Shown: piece after piece, positions 43,077 through 51,027 of the stretch
Layout of the letters: each line of letters starts with the position of its first letter
How positions within the stretch are numbered: position 1 is the first letter of the stretch
Origin: DAOPXV01 sp964551445
GTDB lineage: Bacteria; Muiribacteriota; UBA9980
DNA length: 64,000 bases
Direction: 5' to 3'
Assembly (NCBI GenBank): GCA_964551445.1
Contig: CAZKCG010000014.1
Span: 1 to 64,000 of the forward strand
Notes under the pieces: generated by a model
What the model was told of the DNA's origin: nothing
Databases searched by the model: none
What the model saw: the letters and a program-made list of their open reading frames with translations, nothing else
Made by a program: the position numbers and the translations under genes

Positions 43077-45551
43077 TTACCTTCCCTCATATCTTGAAAT
43101 ATCGAAGGTTTTTATTTCCTCTGTCTGCAGAGCTATTTTGAATTTATCCGCCTCACTCGAACTCACGAATAAAATTTTAAAATACATTTCAAAATTACCT
43201 TTATCGATCTCTTCCATCGTGGGTATGGTTTTAACGACGTCGCCATATTCTTTGAGGCTTTTGAAGAGCATGAAAGCATTGACCATTTTCATCGGAAGGT
43301 CAGGGACGAATTCGACAAGTATCGAATAAAGTTTCATCTCCTGAGCTATCTTTTCCGAGATCACGAGATTTTCATAAGCGGTTATCTGAAATTTTTCTGT
43401 TTTAACGTCGATCACTCTGACAAGTTTTTTTTCGGGAGTATCTTCCTTGAATTTCAAAACGCGCTCTTTAACAGCGGCATTCGAAACAACCGGCTTAACT
43501 CCGTTCGCGATGGATTTCATACATTCTTCGAAAAATTTCAAAACATCGAATAAAAGATCTACCCGTTCTTCGTCGATAAACTCTAATCCGCTTCTCACCT
43601 TATCAAGCATGGTTTCGAGTTCGTGGGCTATCTCGGACATATTTTTAATTCCAAGCATGGCAGTTGAGCTTTTTATTGTGTGGACCGCCCGGAATATTTC
43701 TTTGACCGCTTCAGCATCTTCAGCGTTTTTTTCAAGATTTAAAATAGATTGCGTCATCATTGACAGGTTCTTTTGCGTATCAAGCGCGAAAGTTTCATAA
43801 TCCTCCAAAAGTTCGACCTCATAAAATATGTTTTCTTCAGAACCGGCGGCATGCCCGACATCCTCTTTAACCGTTATACCTACCGCCCTTATTTGCTTTT
43901 CATCGATATTTAATTTCCCGGCTATATCTTTTGGCAAAATATTTGAAATCACGAAAAATTTGATACTCATATCGAAATTTTCAGGTGAAAAATCTATTAT
44001 ATTATCCGCTATTTGTGCGGTCATTGGAACTACAAAAAGGATATCGCCGCAGGTTTTTATTTTTTGATAAATATCAAACCGAGATTTTTCAGCTTTGATG
44101 ATATCTTTTTCAAGCATGAGATCGATCTCATAAACCGGTTCATTATTATTGAAAGCATCGAGCAGTTTTCCCTGTGAATTAAGGGCGATCTCGAGCATTA
44201 CAGCCGGATCTATGTTTGAATCTATCTCGATCTTATATTTTTTAAGAGAATTTTCTTTTTGTTTGACGGACTGCTTTTTTGCTTGAAGCCCTGTATCTTC
44301 AGGATTAACACTCGATACAGCAGCGGTTTTCGAAGCATTTTCACGGCCCATGGCAAGATTTATTATTTCGGAAGCGTCGATTATAAGCCCGACCGTATCG
44401 CCGCTTAAAAGCGTCGTGCCCGAGATTCCCCGTATGTTGCTGAAACAGTCATCGAGCATTTTTATCACTATTTTTTGAGGCGGAAGGAAGCGATCGACGC
44501 ATATCCCTATTACATCATCGCGTTCCATCACCACGACAATATTTTTGACTGTTTTTGGAGACGTTCCCGCCATCCTTCTGTATAATAAAGCGGTCAGATC
44601 GTATACCGTAAGAGTGCTTCCTCTGAACATTATAGTGCACTGACCCGAAACTGACCGAAGGTCCGCTTCGCTGACCGAAAGCGTCGCGACCACGGTGGAA
44701 ATAGGTATGGCGTATATCGATCCGGCGACATCTATCATAAGCGCGTCGGTTATATTTACGGCCGAAATAATGGGGATCTTGAATGTAAACCGTGTTCCTT
44801 CATGTAGTTTCGAACTTATACTGATAACGCCGTTAAGTTTTTCCACGCTGGTCTTGACCACGTCCATGCCTACGCCGCGCCCTGAAACTTCGGAAACGGT
44901 CTCACGCGTCGAAAAACCGGGAAGCAAAATAAATTCATATTTTTCCTCCCTCGTCATTTTCTCGAGTTTTTCAGGCGTCGTAAGCTCACGATCGAGCGCT
45001 TTGGCGCAGACTTTTTCGAGGTCGATACCGCTGCCGTCGTCTTCGACTTCGACATATATAAAGCGGTCTTTTTTATAGGCGTTTATTGAAACACGGCCTT
45101 CGGCCGGCTTATTATTGGCCTGACGCGCTTCGGACGATTCGATGCCGTGATCGACCGAGTTTCTGATAACGTGAATAAGCGCGCCTGACAGTTCCTCTAT
45201 TATTGTTTTATCCACCAAAGTCTCATTTCCCGAAGCCATGAATTTAACAGGTTTCCCCTGTGTCTTCGAAAGATCGCGCACGAGTCGCTGAAGCGTGATC
45301 ATCGTTTCCTTGAACTCGACCTGCCTTATGTCCATTACGTTTTTATGAAGATGGTTGGCGGTCTGGCGCGAGGTCATAGAGATCTGTTTTATAAGGTTGA
45401 ACGTGGTTTTATCCAGTGGTTTTTGACCGGCGAATATCTCGTCAGCCGCTTTTTCGAGAATGGCAAGCCGCGTTCCGGTTATTATGACCTCGCCGGTCTG
45501 GTCAAGCAATTTATTAAGATAAGACATCTTTACCTGGATAGTTTCTTCCAT
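43077..45551 (-). CDS. CheA-like kinase with rearranged domains (Hpt at the C-terminal side)
   Basis: An 824-aa chemosensory histidine kinase. It opens directly with the P3 dimerisation helices (MEETIQVKMSYLNKLLDQTGEVI). The P4 ATPase follows, with N-box ALIHVIRNSVDHGIE (around N131), DDGSGID (171-177) and GRGVGMD (224-230). Then comes the P5 CheW-like domain (about 265-400) and a linker. The phosphotransfer (P1/Hpt) domain comes only at about 590-690, with H624 in FRAVHTIKSSTAMLGI. It is flanked by two regions resembling P2-like alpha/beta domains (about 438-560 and 710-824). Canonical CheA is P1-P2-P3-P4-P5, so this is a permuted form. AGGTGCG precedes the ATG. Confidence 0.88.
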   Translation of the reverse strand: MEETIQVKMSYLNKLLDQTGEVIITGTRLAILEKAADEIFAGQKPLDKTTFNLIKQISMTSRQTANHLHKNVMDIRQVEFKETMITLQRLVRDLSKTQGKPVKFMASGNETLVDKTIIEELSGALIHVIRNSVDHGIESSEARQANNKPAEGRVSINAYKKDRFIYVEVEDDGSGIDLEKVCAKALDRELTTPEKLEKMTREEKYEFILLPGFSTRETVSEVSGRGVGMDVVKTSVEKLNGVISISSKLHEGTRFTFKIPIISAVNITDALMIDVAGSIYAIPISTVVATLSVSEADLRSVSGQCTIMFRGSTLTVYDLTALLYRRMAGTSPKTVKNIVVVMERDDVIGICVDRFLPPQKIVIKMLDDCFSNIRGISGTTLLSGDTVGLIIDASEIINLAMGRENASKTAAVSSVNPEDTGLQAKKQSVKQKENSLKKYKIEIDSNIDPAVMLEIALNSQGKLLDAFNNNEPVYEIDLMLEKDIIKAEKSRFDIYQKIKTCGDILFVVPMTAQIADNIIDFSPENFDMSIKFFVISNILPKDIAGKLNIDEKQIRAVGITVKEDVGHAAGSEENIFYEVELLEDYETFALDTQKNLSMMTQSILNLEKNAEDAEAVKEIFRAVHTIKSSTAMLGIKNMSEIAHELETMLDKVRSGLEFIDEERVDLLFDVLKFFEECMKSIANGVKPVVSNAAVKERVLKFKEDTPEKKLVRVIDVKTEKFQITAYENLVISEKIAQEMKLYSILVEFVPDLPMKMVNAFMLFKSLKEYGDVVKTIPTMEEIDKGNFEMYFKILFVSSSEADKFKIALQTEEIKTFDISRYEGR

Positions 45552-45590
45552 AACGCACCTTCATTTACAAACTTTTTTATCGTGTCCTTA

Positions 45591-45634
45591 AAGACTGCTG
45601 TAAATATCTTGTTTTCGATATTTACAGCAATCTT
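45591..45634 (-). promoter_or_regulatory. Strong stem-loop between chemoreceptor and kinase genes
   Basis: AAGACTGCTGTAAATATC (45591-45608) and GATATTTACAGCAATCTT (45617-45634) pair over 17 of 18 positions with an 8-nt loop. On the transcribed strand no T-run follows, so it looks like an mRNA-stability or attenuation element, not a full terminator. Confidence 0.6.
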
Positions 45635-45651
45635 CAAAGTTTTTCTCAATA

Positions 45652-47943
45652 TTACGCGTTTAGTGTTAACGATGTTTTGCGGTTTTTACCTTCAAGGGCA
45701 TACAACTCATGTTTGGGTTGTTTTGAAGTTTTCACCTTCGTCGACACCACTGCGGTGGCGCTTCTAACCGCGGCCGATTTTTTAACGCTTATCTGGAATG
45801 TTTCGATAAGGCTTCTAAGCGATTCGGCCGAAGACGAAAGTTCTTCAGCCGAAGAGGCCAGTTCTTCCGACGAACTCGCGTTTTGTTCCGTAATAGCAGC
45901 CACATTTTCAATAGCTCTTGAAACTTCGTTAGCCGTAGCGCCCTGTTCTTCGGTAGCCGCGGATATCTGTTCGATCGCCCCGGCGGTCTTTTCGACGCTC
46001 AAAAGTATCTTTTTAAGGGCTTCGCCGGCCTGTTCGGAAAGCTTCGAGCCGTCGGTTACTTTCTGCGTCGATTCCTTGATAAGACTTTTTATTTCTTTCG
46101 CTGCTGATGAAGATCTTTCAGCGAGTTTTCGCACTTCGTCCGCGACGACCGCAAACCCCATGCCGTGTTCACCCGCGCGCGCAGCTTCGATAGCGGCATT
46201 CAAAGCGAGAAGGTTTGTCTGGTCTGCTATTTCGCTTATTACTCCGATGATCTCAGCTATCTGTTCGGACGACTGACTGATCTGTTTCATCGCTTCGATG
46301 GAGTTATTTACCGCCACTTCGCCTTCGCCGGCTTCTTTTTTTGTATTTTCGGCGAGCTGGTTCGTATTTCCAGCCGATCCGGCGATATCGTTCGTCGATT
46401 TAGTAAGTTCGCCAATGGATGCCGATATTTCCTCGACCGTCGAAGCCTGGCTCTGAGCGCCTTGTGAAACGCTCTGAGCGTTAGACGACATTTCGCCCGA
46501 TACGGCGGAGACCTGCTCTGTCGCTTCGAATACCTGCGAGAAGGCGATGTCAAGATTTTCGATGACCTTGTTGATGTTGGTCTTCATCACATTATAAGCG
46601 CCCTGATAGCTGCCCGTCATTCTGACCGTGAGGTTCTTATCCGCGGCCTGTTCCAGCACCGTTCCGCCGTCATTGATGATAAGTAGATTGAGCGTGTCGA
46701 TGCAGGTATTGAGGTTATTCTTAAGTTCGTTGAAATCGCCGTTGTATTTATCCGTGATTCTGGCGGGCACATCGCCTTTGGATATTCGGTCAACGTATTC
46801 AGCGGCCACGTTCAAAGGTCCGATAACCGCGTCAAGCGTATTATTAACGCCTTCGACGATCTTTTTGAAGTCGCCCTGATGCTTCAAAGCGTCCGCACGG
46901 GTTGCAAGTTTGCCTTCAACGGCGGCTTTTGAAAGCATTCCCGCATCGGCCACGAGAAAGTTAACAGCATCGATGCACTGATTGAGGTTGTTCTTAATCT
47001 CGTTGAAATCGCCGTTATATGTATCAGTTATCTTAGCGGGTATATCGCCTTTGGATATTCGGTCAACATATTCCGCGGCTACATTCAGCGGCCTGATAAC
47101 TGCATCGAGTGTTTTATTAACGCCTTCGACGACACCCCTGAATTCAAAATTTATTTTATTAAGATCACCGCGAACGTCAAGGTTGCCACCTACGGCGGCT
47201 TCAGTGAGTTTTTGGACTTCATCGATGAGTCCGTCAACGATATTTTTGACGTTAAGAGTTAAAAACCATCCTACGATGATCGCCAGTAACATTCCAAAAC
47301 CGAGTGCAAAGAACATCATGGTTTTGGCGGCCGCGTAATCATCGTCGACTTTTTTAGACATCTCAGCGACCTCTTGAGCATTAATACTGGATATTTCACT
47401 CAGCATTTTGTCGATATCGACATCGAACTTCTCACATTTAATAGAAGCGTTAAATGCTTTATCGTCGAGTTCAACAACGCGGGTATCTTCGAGCTTAACA
47501 CCTGATGCTATTAATTTACTCTTTTCTTTAGACAGAGATACGATTCCCTCGATGCCTTTTTTCCATTCATTCCAATCAGGAACAAATGTGTCCCACACCT
47601 TCTTTTCGCTTCCGACATGCGGAAGCAGTTCGTATACCTTCCATGAGGCGTCGGCTGTTTTGAATGTGTTTTCAATGCCATCAATCATCGAATTTATCAT
47701 CGCGGAATCAGTCGTCATTCTCGGGTTGATCAGGCCACGAACGCCGACCACGATGTTTGCCTGGGCCACCTGAAGTTCGAGTATGGATTTAACGCTTGGA
47801 ACGTTATCATCGGTAATTACATCCGTCGATTTCATTATATTAACCATGCCGGTATATCCGGCATAGCAAACAAATGAAGCTATGGCTACCAAAAAAATGA
47901 AAGCCGTGATCACCTTGTTTCCCAGTTTCATGTTTGAAAACAT
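45652..47943 (-). CDS. Methyl-accepting chemotaxis protein with tandem HAMP-like units
   Basis: A 763-aa chemoreceptor. TM1 (about 10-32), a four-helix-bundle periplasmic sensor (about 35-205), TM2 (about 210-230), then a row of HAMP-like segments. Two of these are near-identical 91-residue units (AAEYVDRISKGDIPAKITDTYNG and AAEYVDRISKGDVPARITDKYNG, split by a linker), also seen as a 273-bp DNA repeat. The signalling hairpin tip is IADQTNLLALNAAIEAARAGE. The C-terminus (SLTLNA) lacks a CheR-binding pentapeptide. AAAGGGGGA precedes the ATG. It is the receptor expected to feed the permuted CheA encoded just downstream. Confidence 0.92.
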   Translation of the reverse strand: MFSNMKLGNKVITAFIFLVAIASFVCYAGYTGMVNIMKSTDVITDDNVPSVKSILELQVAQANIVVGVRGLINPRMTTDSAMINSMIDGIENTFKTADASWKVYELLPHVGSEKKVWDTFVPDWNEWKKGIEGIVSLSKEKSKLIASGVKLEDTRVVELDDKAFNASIKCEKFDVDIDKMLSEISSINAQEVAEMSKKVDDDYAAAKTMMFFALGFGMLLAIIVGWFLTLNVKNIVDGLIDEVQKLTEAAVGGNLDVRGDLNKINFEFRGVVEGVNKTLDAVIRPLNVAAEYVDRISKGDIPAKITDTYNGDFNEIKNNLNQCIDAVNFLVADAGMLSKAAVEGKLATRADALKHQGDFKKIVEGVNNTLDAVIGPLNVAAEYVDRISKGDVPARITDKYNGDFNELKNNLNTCIDTLNLLIINDGGTVLEQAADKNLTVRMTGSYQGAYNVMKTNINKVIENLDIAFSQVFEATEQVSAVSGEMSSNAQSVSQGAQSQASTVEEISASIGELTKSTNDIAGSAGNTNQLAENTKKEAGEGEVAVNNSIEAMKQISQSSEQIAEIIGVISEIADQTNLLALNAAIEAARAGEHGMGFAVVADEVRKLAERSSSAAKEIKSLIKESTQKVTDGSKLSEQAGEALKKILLSVEKTAGAIEQISAATEEQGATANEVSRAIENVAAITEQNASSSEELASSAEELSSSAESLRSLIETFQISVKKSAAVRSATAVVSTKVKTSKQPKHELYALEGKNRKTSLTLNA

Positions 47944-48037
47944 AATTTTAATCCCCCTTTAATTTACTCTTTTATTTTTTTATTGCACGGAATTAATTGT
48001 CATGTGGTTTTTTTGACGTTTGAAAGCGTAGTTTTTA

Positions 48038-48916
48038 TCATTGTTTAACTTTTTTAAAAGGATGCTCAAAACTAATATAGAAGAAAACGCCTCGCTCGCC
48101 TTTACTCGGCCCGACCCCTATAGGAAAAGCAATTCCAGGAACTATTTGAAGCCCGTTCTTATAATTTATCGCCCAGCGCACTCCGGGACTTACATAAAAA
48201 CTTCTGGATTTCGTTGTCACGCCCGGGCCGGAAACGCTTTCTGACTGCGTCCATGCCGCTTCCAGCATCAGGTTAAAGTCCGGCTTCATAAGGAAAATGA
48301 AACTCTGACCGAGGTTGAGATCTTGCGTGCGCGCTGTATTATCGAAAGCGTCTTTCGCGCTCGAAGTAACGGTAATTCCGGCATTGGTATGCGACACCCA
48401 TTTTTTAGAAAGCCTGACGCTTAACGGAAGATTGATCTGAACCCCGGGGCCGCCCCTGCCAAGCCCTCTTTTATAATCGCCTGTAGGTAGAACAAGTGAA
48501 AGTCTTGGCGAAAAAGCGTGTTTTTTATTTAAAACGGCCTGATAACGGTAATTCAGTAAAGTGTCTCCGGAACCGCCGTGCACTTCGGGACCTGAAGTTA
48601 CGCGCAATCGCTGCAGGGTATAGCTCAACTGGTGTTTTTCGGTCGATGCCGGCCATTCCTGAGTGAAAGAATAAAGCCAGTCGTTCGTTTTCGTATTGCG
48701 CGAGAATGTGTTTATATGCTGGACCACACCCGGTTCCTGATTATAAGCTTCTTCGATCAAAAAACTGTTGTCGGAAATTATTTCTTCCTCTTCTATTTTA
48801 ATTTCTTCGTTTTTTGCCGTTGATCGATCGTCAAGACTTTTTTGAGCATAAGCATGACAAAATGTATACAAGACAATCAAAACGGCCAAAATGCAACGCA
48901 TTATTACTTTTATCAT
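48038..48916 (-). CDS. Outer-membrane beta-barrel protein (phenol-degradation MetA-like family)
   Basis: A 292-aa exported protein. The signal peptide is 1-24 (CHAYA). The mature part alternates polar and hydrophobic residues in many strands (RLSLVLPTGDYKRGLG, LNLGQSFIFLM, SRSFYVSPGVRWAINYKNG). That pattern fits the PF13557-type outer-membrane 'transporter' family. Function is unknown. Its position between cheW and the chemoreceptor gene is unusual and suggests either a porin for the sensed ligand or a chance insertion. AAAAGGTG precedes the ATG. Confidence 0.75.
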   Translation of the reverse strand: MIKVIMRCILAVLIVLYTFCHAYAQKSLDDRSTAKNEEIKIEEEEIISDNSFLIEEAYNQEPGVVQHINTFSRNTKTNDWLYSFTQEWPASTEKHQLSYTLQRLRVTSGPEVHGGSGDTLLNYRYQAVLNKKHAFSPRLSLVLPTGDYKRGLGRGGPGVQINLPLSVRLSKKWVSHTNAGITVTSSAKDAFDNTARTQDLNLGQSFIFLMKPDFNLMLEAAWTQSESVSGPGVTTKSRSFYVSPGVRWAINYKNGLQIVPGIAFPIGVGPSKGERGVFFYISFEHPFKKVKQ

Positions 48917-48956
48917 TTTTTACACCTTTTCATAAAAATTTCGGATTTCATTTCGA

Positions 48957-49055
48957 ATTGTTAGTCATTCCAAGTCATTAGATTTCAGTAATTAATCAGC
49001 ATCAGAACGACGGTCGCGAACCATCTAACGACTAACCACTAATGATCGACGATTC
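48957..49055. repeat. Related heptad-repeat element with CTAACGA units, copy 6
   Basis: The right arm (49024-49055) reads CTAACGA CTAACCA CTAATGA TCGACGA. The left arm (48959-48983) carries the inverted form (TTAGTCATT, GTCATTAGA). Period and inverted layout match the AGTGAAT-type elements although the unit sequence differs. Confidence 0.5.
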
Positions 49056-49069
49056 GTATGACTCGTCCT

Positions 49070-49546
49070 TCACGCCGCTCCATGTTGTATCAGCGAATGT
49101 TCTTCGGATGAAAGTATTTTATCGATCTCGAGCAATATCAAAAGCCTTTTGTCGAGTTTTCCGATGCCCTTGATGTATTCTCTTCCGATATTTGATATTA
49201 CCTGCGGCGGCGGTTCGATCTGATCATCTGAAAGCCTTAAAACTTCAGATACGCCGTCAACGATTATTCCCATTACGCGGTCTAAAACCGATACCACGAC
49301 TATCCTTGATTCGTTGGTTTTTTCAGTGATCAAAAGGTTAAAGCGCTTTCTGAGATCGACTATCGGAATGACGTTTCCGCGAAGATTGATAACGCCTTCG
49401 ATAAAATCAGGCATTTGCGGAACTTTCGTTATTTCCTGCATTCTGATGATCTCCTGGACCTTCATGATGCTGATGCCGAATTCCTCGGAACCGATCCTGA
49501 AACTGACGAGCTGCTGGTTTTTCAAACCCTTTTTGTCCTCAAACAT
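49070..49546 (-). CDS. cheW: CheW-like coupling protein
   Basis: A 158-aa SH3-fold adaptor that links chemoreceptors to a CheA kinase. Typical segments are QLVSFRIGSEEFGISIMKVQEIIR, VPQMPDFIEGVINLRGNVIPIVDLRKRF and ISNIGREYIKGIGKLDKRLLILLEIDKIL. AAAAAAGGAGTG precedes the ATG. It lies 25 nt after a second cheW-like gene. Confidence 0.93.
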   Translation of the reverse strand: MFEDKKGLKNQQLVSFRIGSEEFGISIMKVQEIIRMQEITKVPQMPDFIEGVINLRGNVIPIVDLRKRFNLLITEKTNESRIVVVSVLDRVMGIIVDGVSEVLRLSDDQIEPPPQVISNIGREYIKGIGKLDKRLLILLEIDKILSSEEHSLIQHGAA

Positions 49547-49571
49547 GATTCACACTCCTTTTTTATAAAAT

Positions 49572-50054
49572 TTAAAGTGAAAATATTTTTTCTATATCAA
49601 GAATATTTTTGACTTTGCCGTTGACCCGGCACGACGCTTTAATAAAATCGCCGCCGGATCCGGCAGCCGCAGACACAACTTTTTCAGATCCATTGATATC
49701 GATATCTTCAATTTCAATTACAGGATCTACGATAAGCGCCCTTTGCGTTTGGCTGATGTTAATTATTATGGCTGTTTGATCTTTCACTTCGGGAAGATTT
49801 AATTTTTTTCTCAGGCTGACGGCTGGGATGAACCTGCATTTGTGTTCTATGAAAAGATTCGTTCCAGCGGTTTCCCCCGGAACAAAAAGCGTCTTTACGG
49901 CTTCGATGATCGCTGCAATTGAGCTTATTTCTATGGCGTATTCATCGCCGTATAAATTTAAAACAAAATATTTATTGCGTTGTGAATTCTCAAATTCATC
50001 GTTAAATTCGTTCTGTAATATAGATATGTTTTTATCAGTAGTTTTCATTAACAT
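49572..50054 (-). CDS. Second, divergent CheW-like protein
   Basis: A 160-aa CheW-fold protein: YFVLNLYGDEYAIEISSIAAIIEA, KCRFIPAVSLRKKLNL and GKVKNILDIEKIFSL. The usual 'G.INLRG..IPV' core is weakened to ...NLFIEHKCRFIPAV, and a 25-residue polar N-terminus is present. It may couple to a different receptor or cap the array. AGGAG lies 6 nt before the ATG. It is probably the first gene of the chemosensory operon, with a promoter candidate at 50262-50234. Confidence 0.85.
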   Translation of the reverse strand: MLMKTTDKNISILQNEFNDEFENSQRNKYFVLNLYGDEYAIEISSIAAIIEAVKTLFVPGETAGTNLFIEHKCRFIPAVSLRKKLNLPEVKDQTAIIINISQTQRALIVDPVIEIEDIDINGSEKVVSAAAGSGGDFIKASCRVNGKVKNILDIEKIFSL

Positions 50055-50233
50055 GACTTCTCCTTAAAGACATAATTGATTTAATTGCACTTATTAAATG
50101 TCCCCGGCAAATGTTAATGGAATTAAGCTTCGCTAGCAGTTATTAATAAGTATGGATCAAACGGGCGCCATAATTGGTTGCGAATATTGATCCGCTGATA
50201 ATAAATATCAACCCATGATTTTATTTCATGCGA

Positions 50234-50262
50234 ATAATATAATTATTAAAATGTTGTTTGAA
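50234..50262 (-). promoter_or_regulatory. Possible promoter of the chemosensory operon
   Basis: On the minus strand TTCAAA (50262-50257), 17-nt spacer, TATTAT (50239-50234). It is weaker than others in the window; the leader would be about 170 nt. Confidence 0.45.
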
Positions 50263-50299
50263 TTTCGTGATATTTTTAAGAAGTATAAAATTTGCCTTA

Positions 50300-50587
50300 T
50301 CAGAAGATAGAAAGAGGCGGGCCTCTCAGATAAGAAGAATCGAAAATACAAATAAGTTTCAAATATATCTTTTCTATTGAAATGCTTATTTTCAAAGAAG
50401 TGAGTATCAATAAATTTATAAGCACCGCATCGATAAGCCCGATGGTGGTTAAAAATGAAAAAACCGCGCATTTTGAAATATCATCTTCAAACGCGGTTTT
50501 ATGATAATGAAAAAAAGCCAGCGTCAGGGCGCAGCAAAATACTATAATTATTACCGGCAACTTTTTTTCATTGACATTTATTTTCAT
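50300..50587 (-). CDS. Small two-helix membrane protein
   Basis: A 95-aa protein with two predicted membrane helices (LPVIIIVFCCALTLAFF and AVFSFLTTIGLIDAVLINLLIL) and a short tail ending RGPPLSIF. It was not recognised. The ATG at 50587 was chosen over 50668 because AAAGGAT lies just before it. It sits upstream of the cheW genes on the same strand, separated by 245 nt. A link to the sensory cluster is possible but unsupported. Confidence 0.5.
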   Translation of the reverse strand: MKINVNEKKLPVIIIVFCCALTLAFFHYHKTAFEDDISKCAVFSFLTTIGLIDAVLINLLILTSLKISISIEKIYLKLICIFDSSYLRGPPLSIF

Positions 50588-50799
50588 TTTTTCATCCTTT
50601 GTTGTAGTGCAAGTGCGCTGCTTATATAAAATTATCAATTCACGAACCAAAGTTATAGCATAAACCATGCCACCTATTATAAAAAGGCTCTAATATTGCG
50701 TTTCATTTAATTTAATATTTTTTTGCAAAAATAACTATTTCATTATTGCAACAGATGATTGACGAAATAATCTTCACAAGACTTATTTCTAACGTCTAT

Positions 50800-50951
50800 A
50801 AGCCAAAAGCTTTTAAACATATCAGCTCTTCGTCGTTCCACTATTGGAACAGGTTAGTGAATATTAAAAAGTTATTTAGACCGCTAACGGAACCTTACGC
50901 GCAAAAAGCTTTTAAATATTGTGTTTTAACATCGTTCCACTATTGGAACAA
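50800..50951. repeat. Two direct copies of a 50-nt unit, each ending in a perfect palindrome
   Basis: Units at about 50801-50851 and 50902-50951 share CAAAAAGCTTTTAAA or CCAAAAGCTTTTAAA at the left and TCGTTCCACTATTGGAACA at the right. GTTCCA-CTAT-TGGAAC is a perfect inverted repeat. They are spaced about 101 bp apart in a gene-free stretch (50588-51027). Confidence 0.65.
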
Positions 50952-50959
50952 AAAACAAG

Positions 50960-51000
50960 GGACTGTCCCCAAAAGTAATTTTTGAAGCAGCCCCTTATAC
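50960..51000. terminator. Stem-loop at the end of the sigma54-activator gene
   Basis: AAGGGACTG and CAGCCCCTT pair with one mismatch around TCCCCAAAAGTAATTTTTGAAG. The inner GGGAC-T-GTCCC is itself a palindrome. It might be a terminator or the end of a small mobile repeat. Confidence 0.4.
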
Positions 51001-51027
51001 TAAATTTGATAAAACATTGATGCGAAA

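Noticed and set aside
50165..50185. TGGCGCCCGTTTGAT on the minus strand as a sigma54 promoter before the cheW genes
   Set aside because: The downstream GC doublet is out of register by one base and the -12 box TTGC is not matched.
50800..50951. Possible two-repeat CRISPR array
   Set aside because: Only two units exist, the spacing unit is degenerate inside, and no cas genes are present.
50746..50985. A 79-codon open frame with an internal repeat (KAFK...FHYWN twice)
   Set aside because: The peptide repeat simply mirrors the DNA direct repeat and palindrome; there is no ribosome-binding site.
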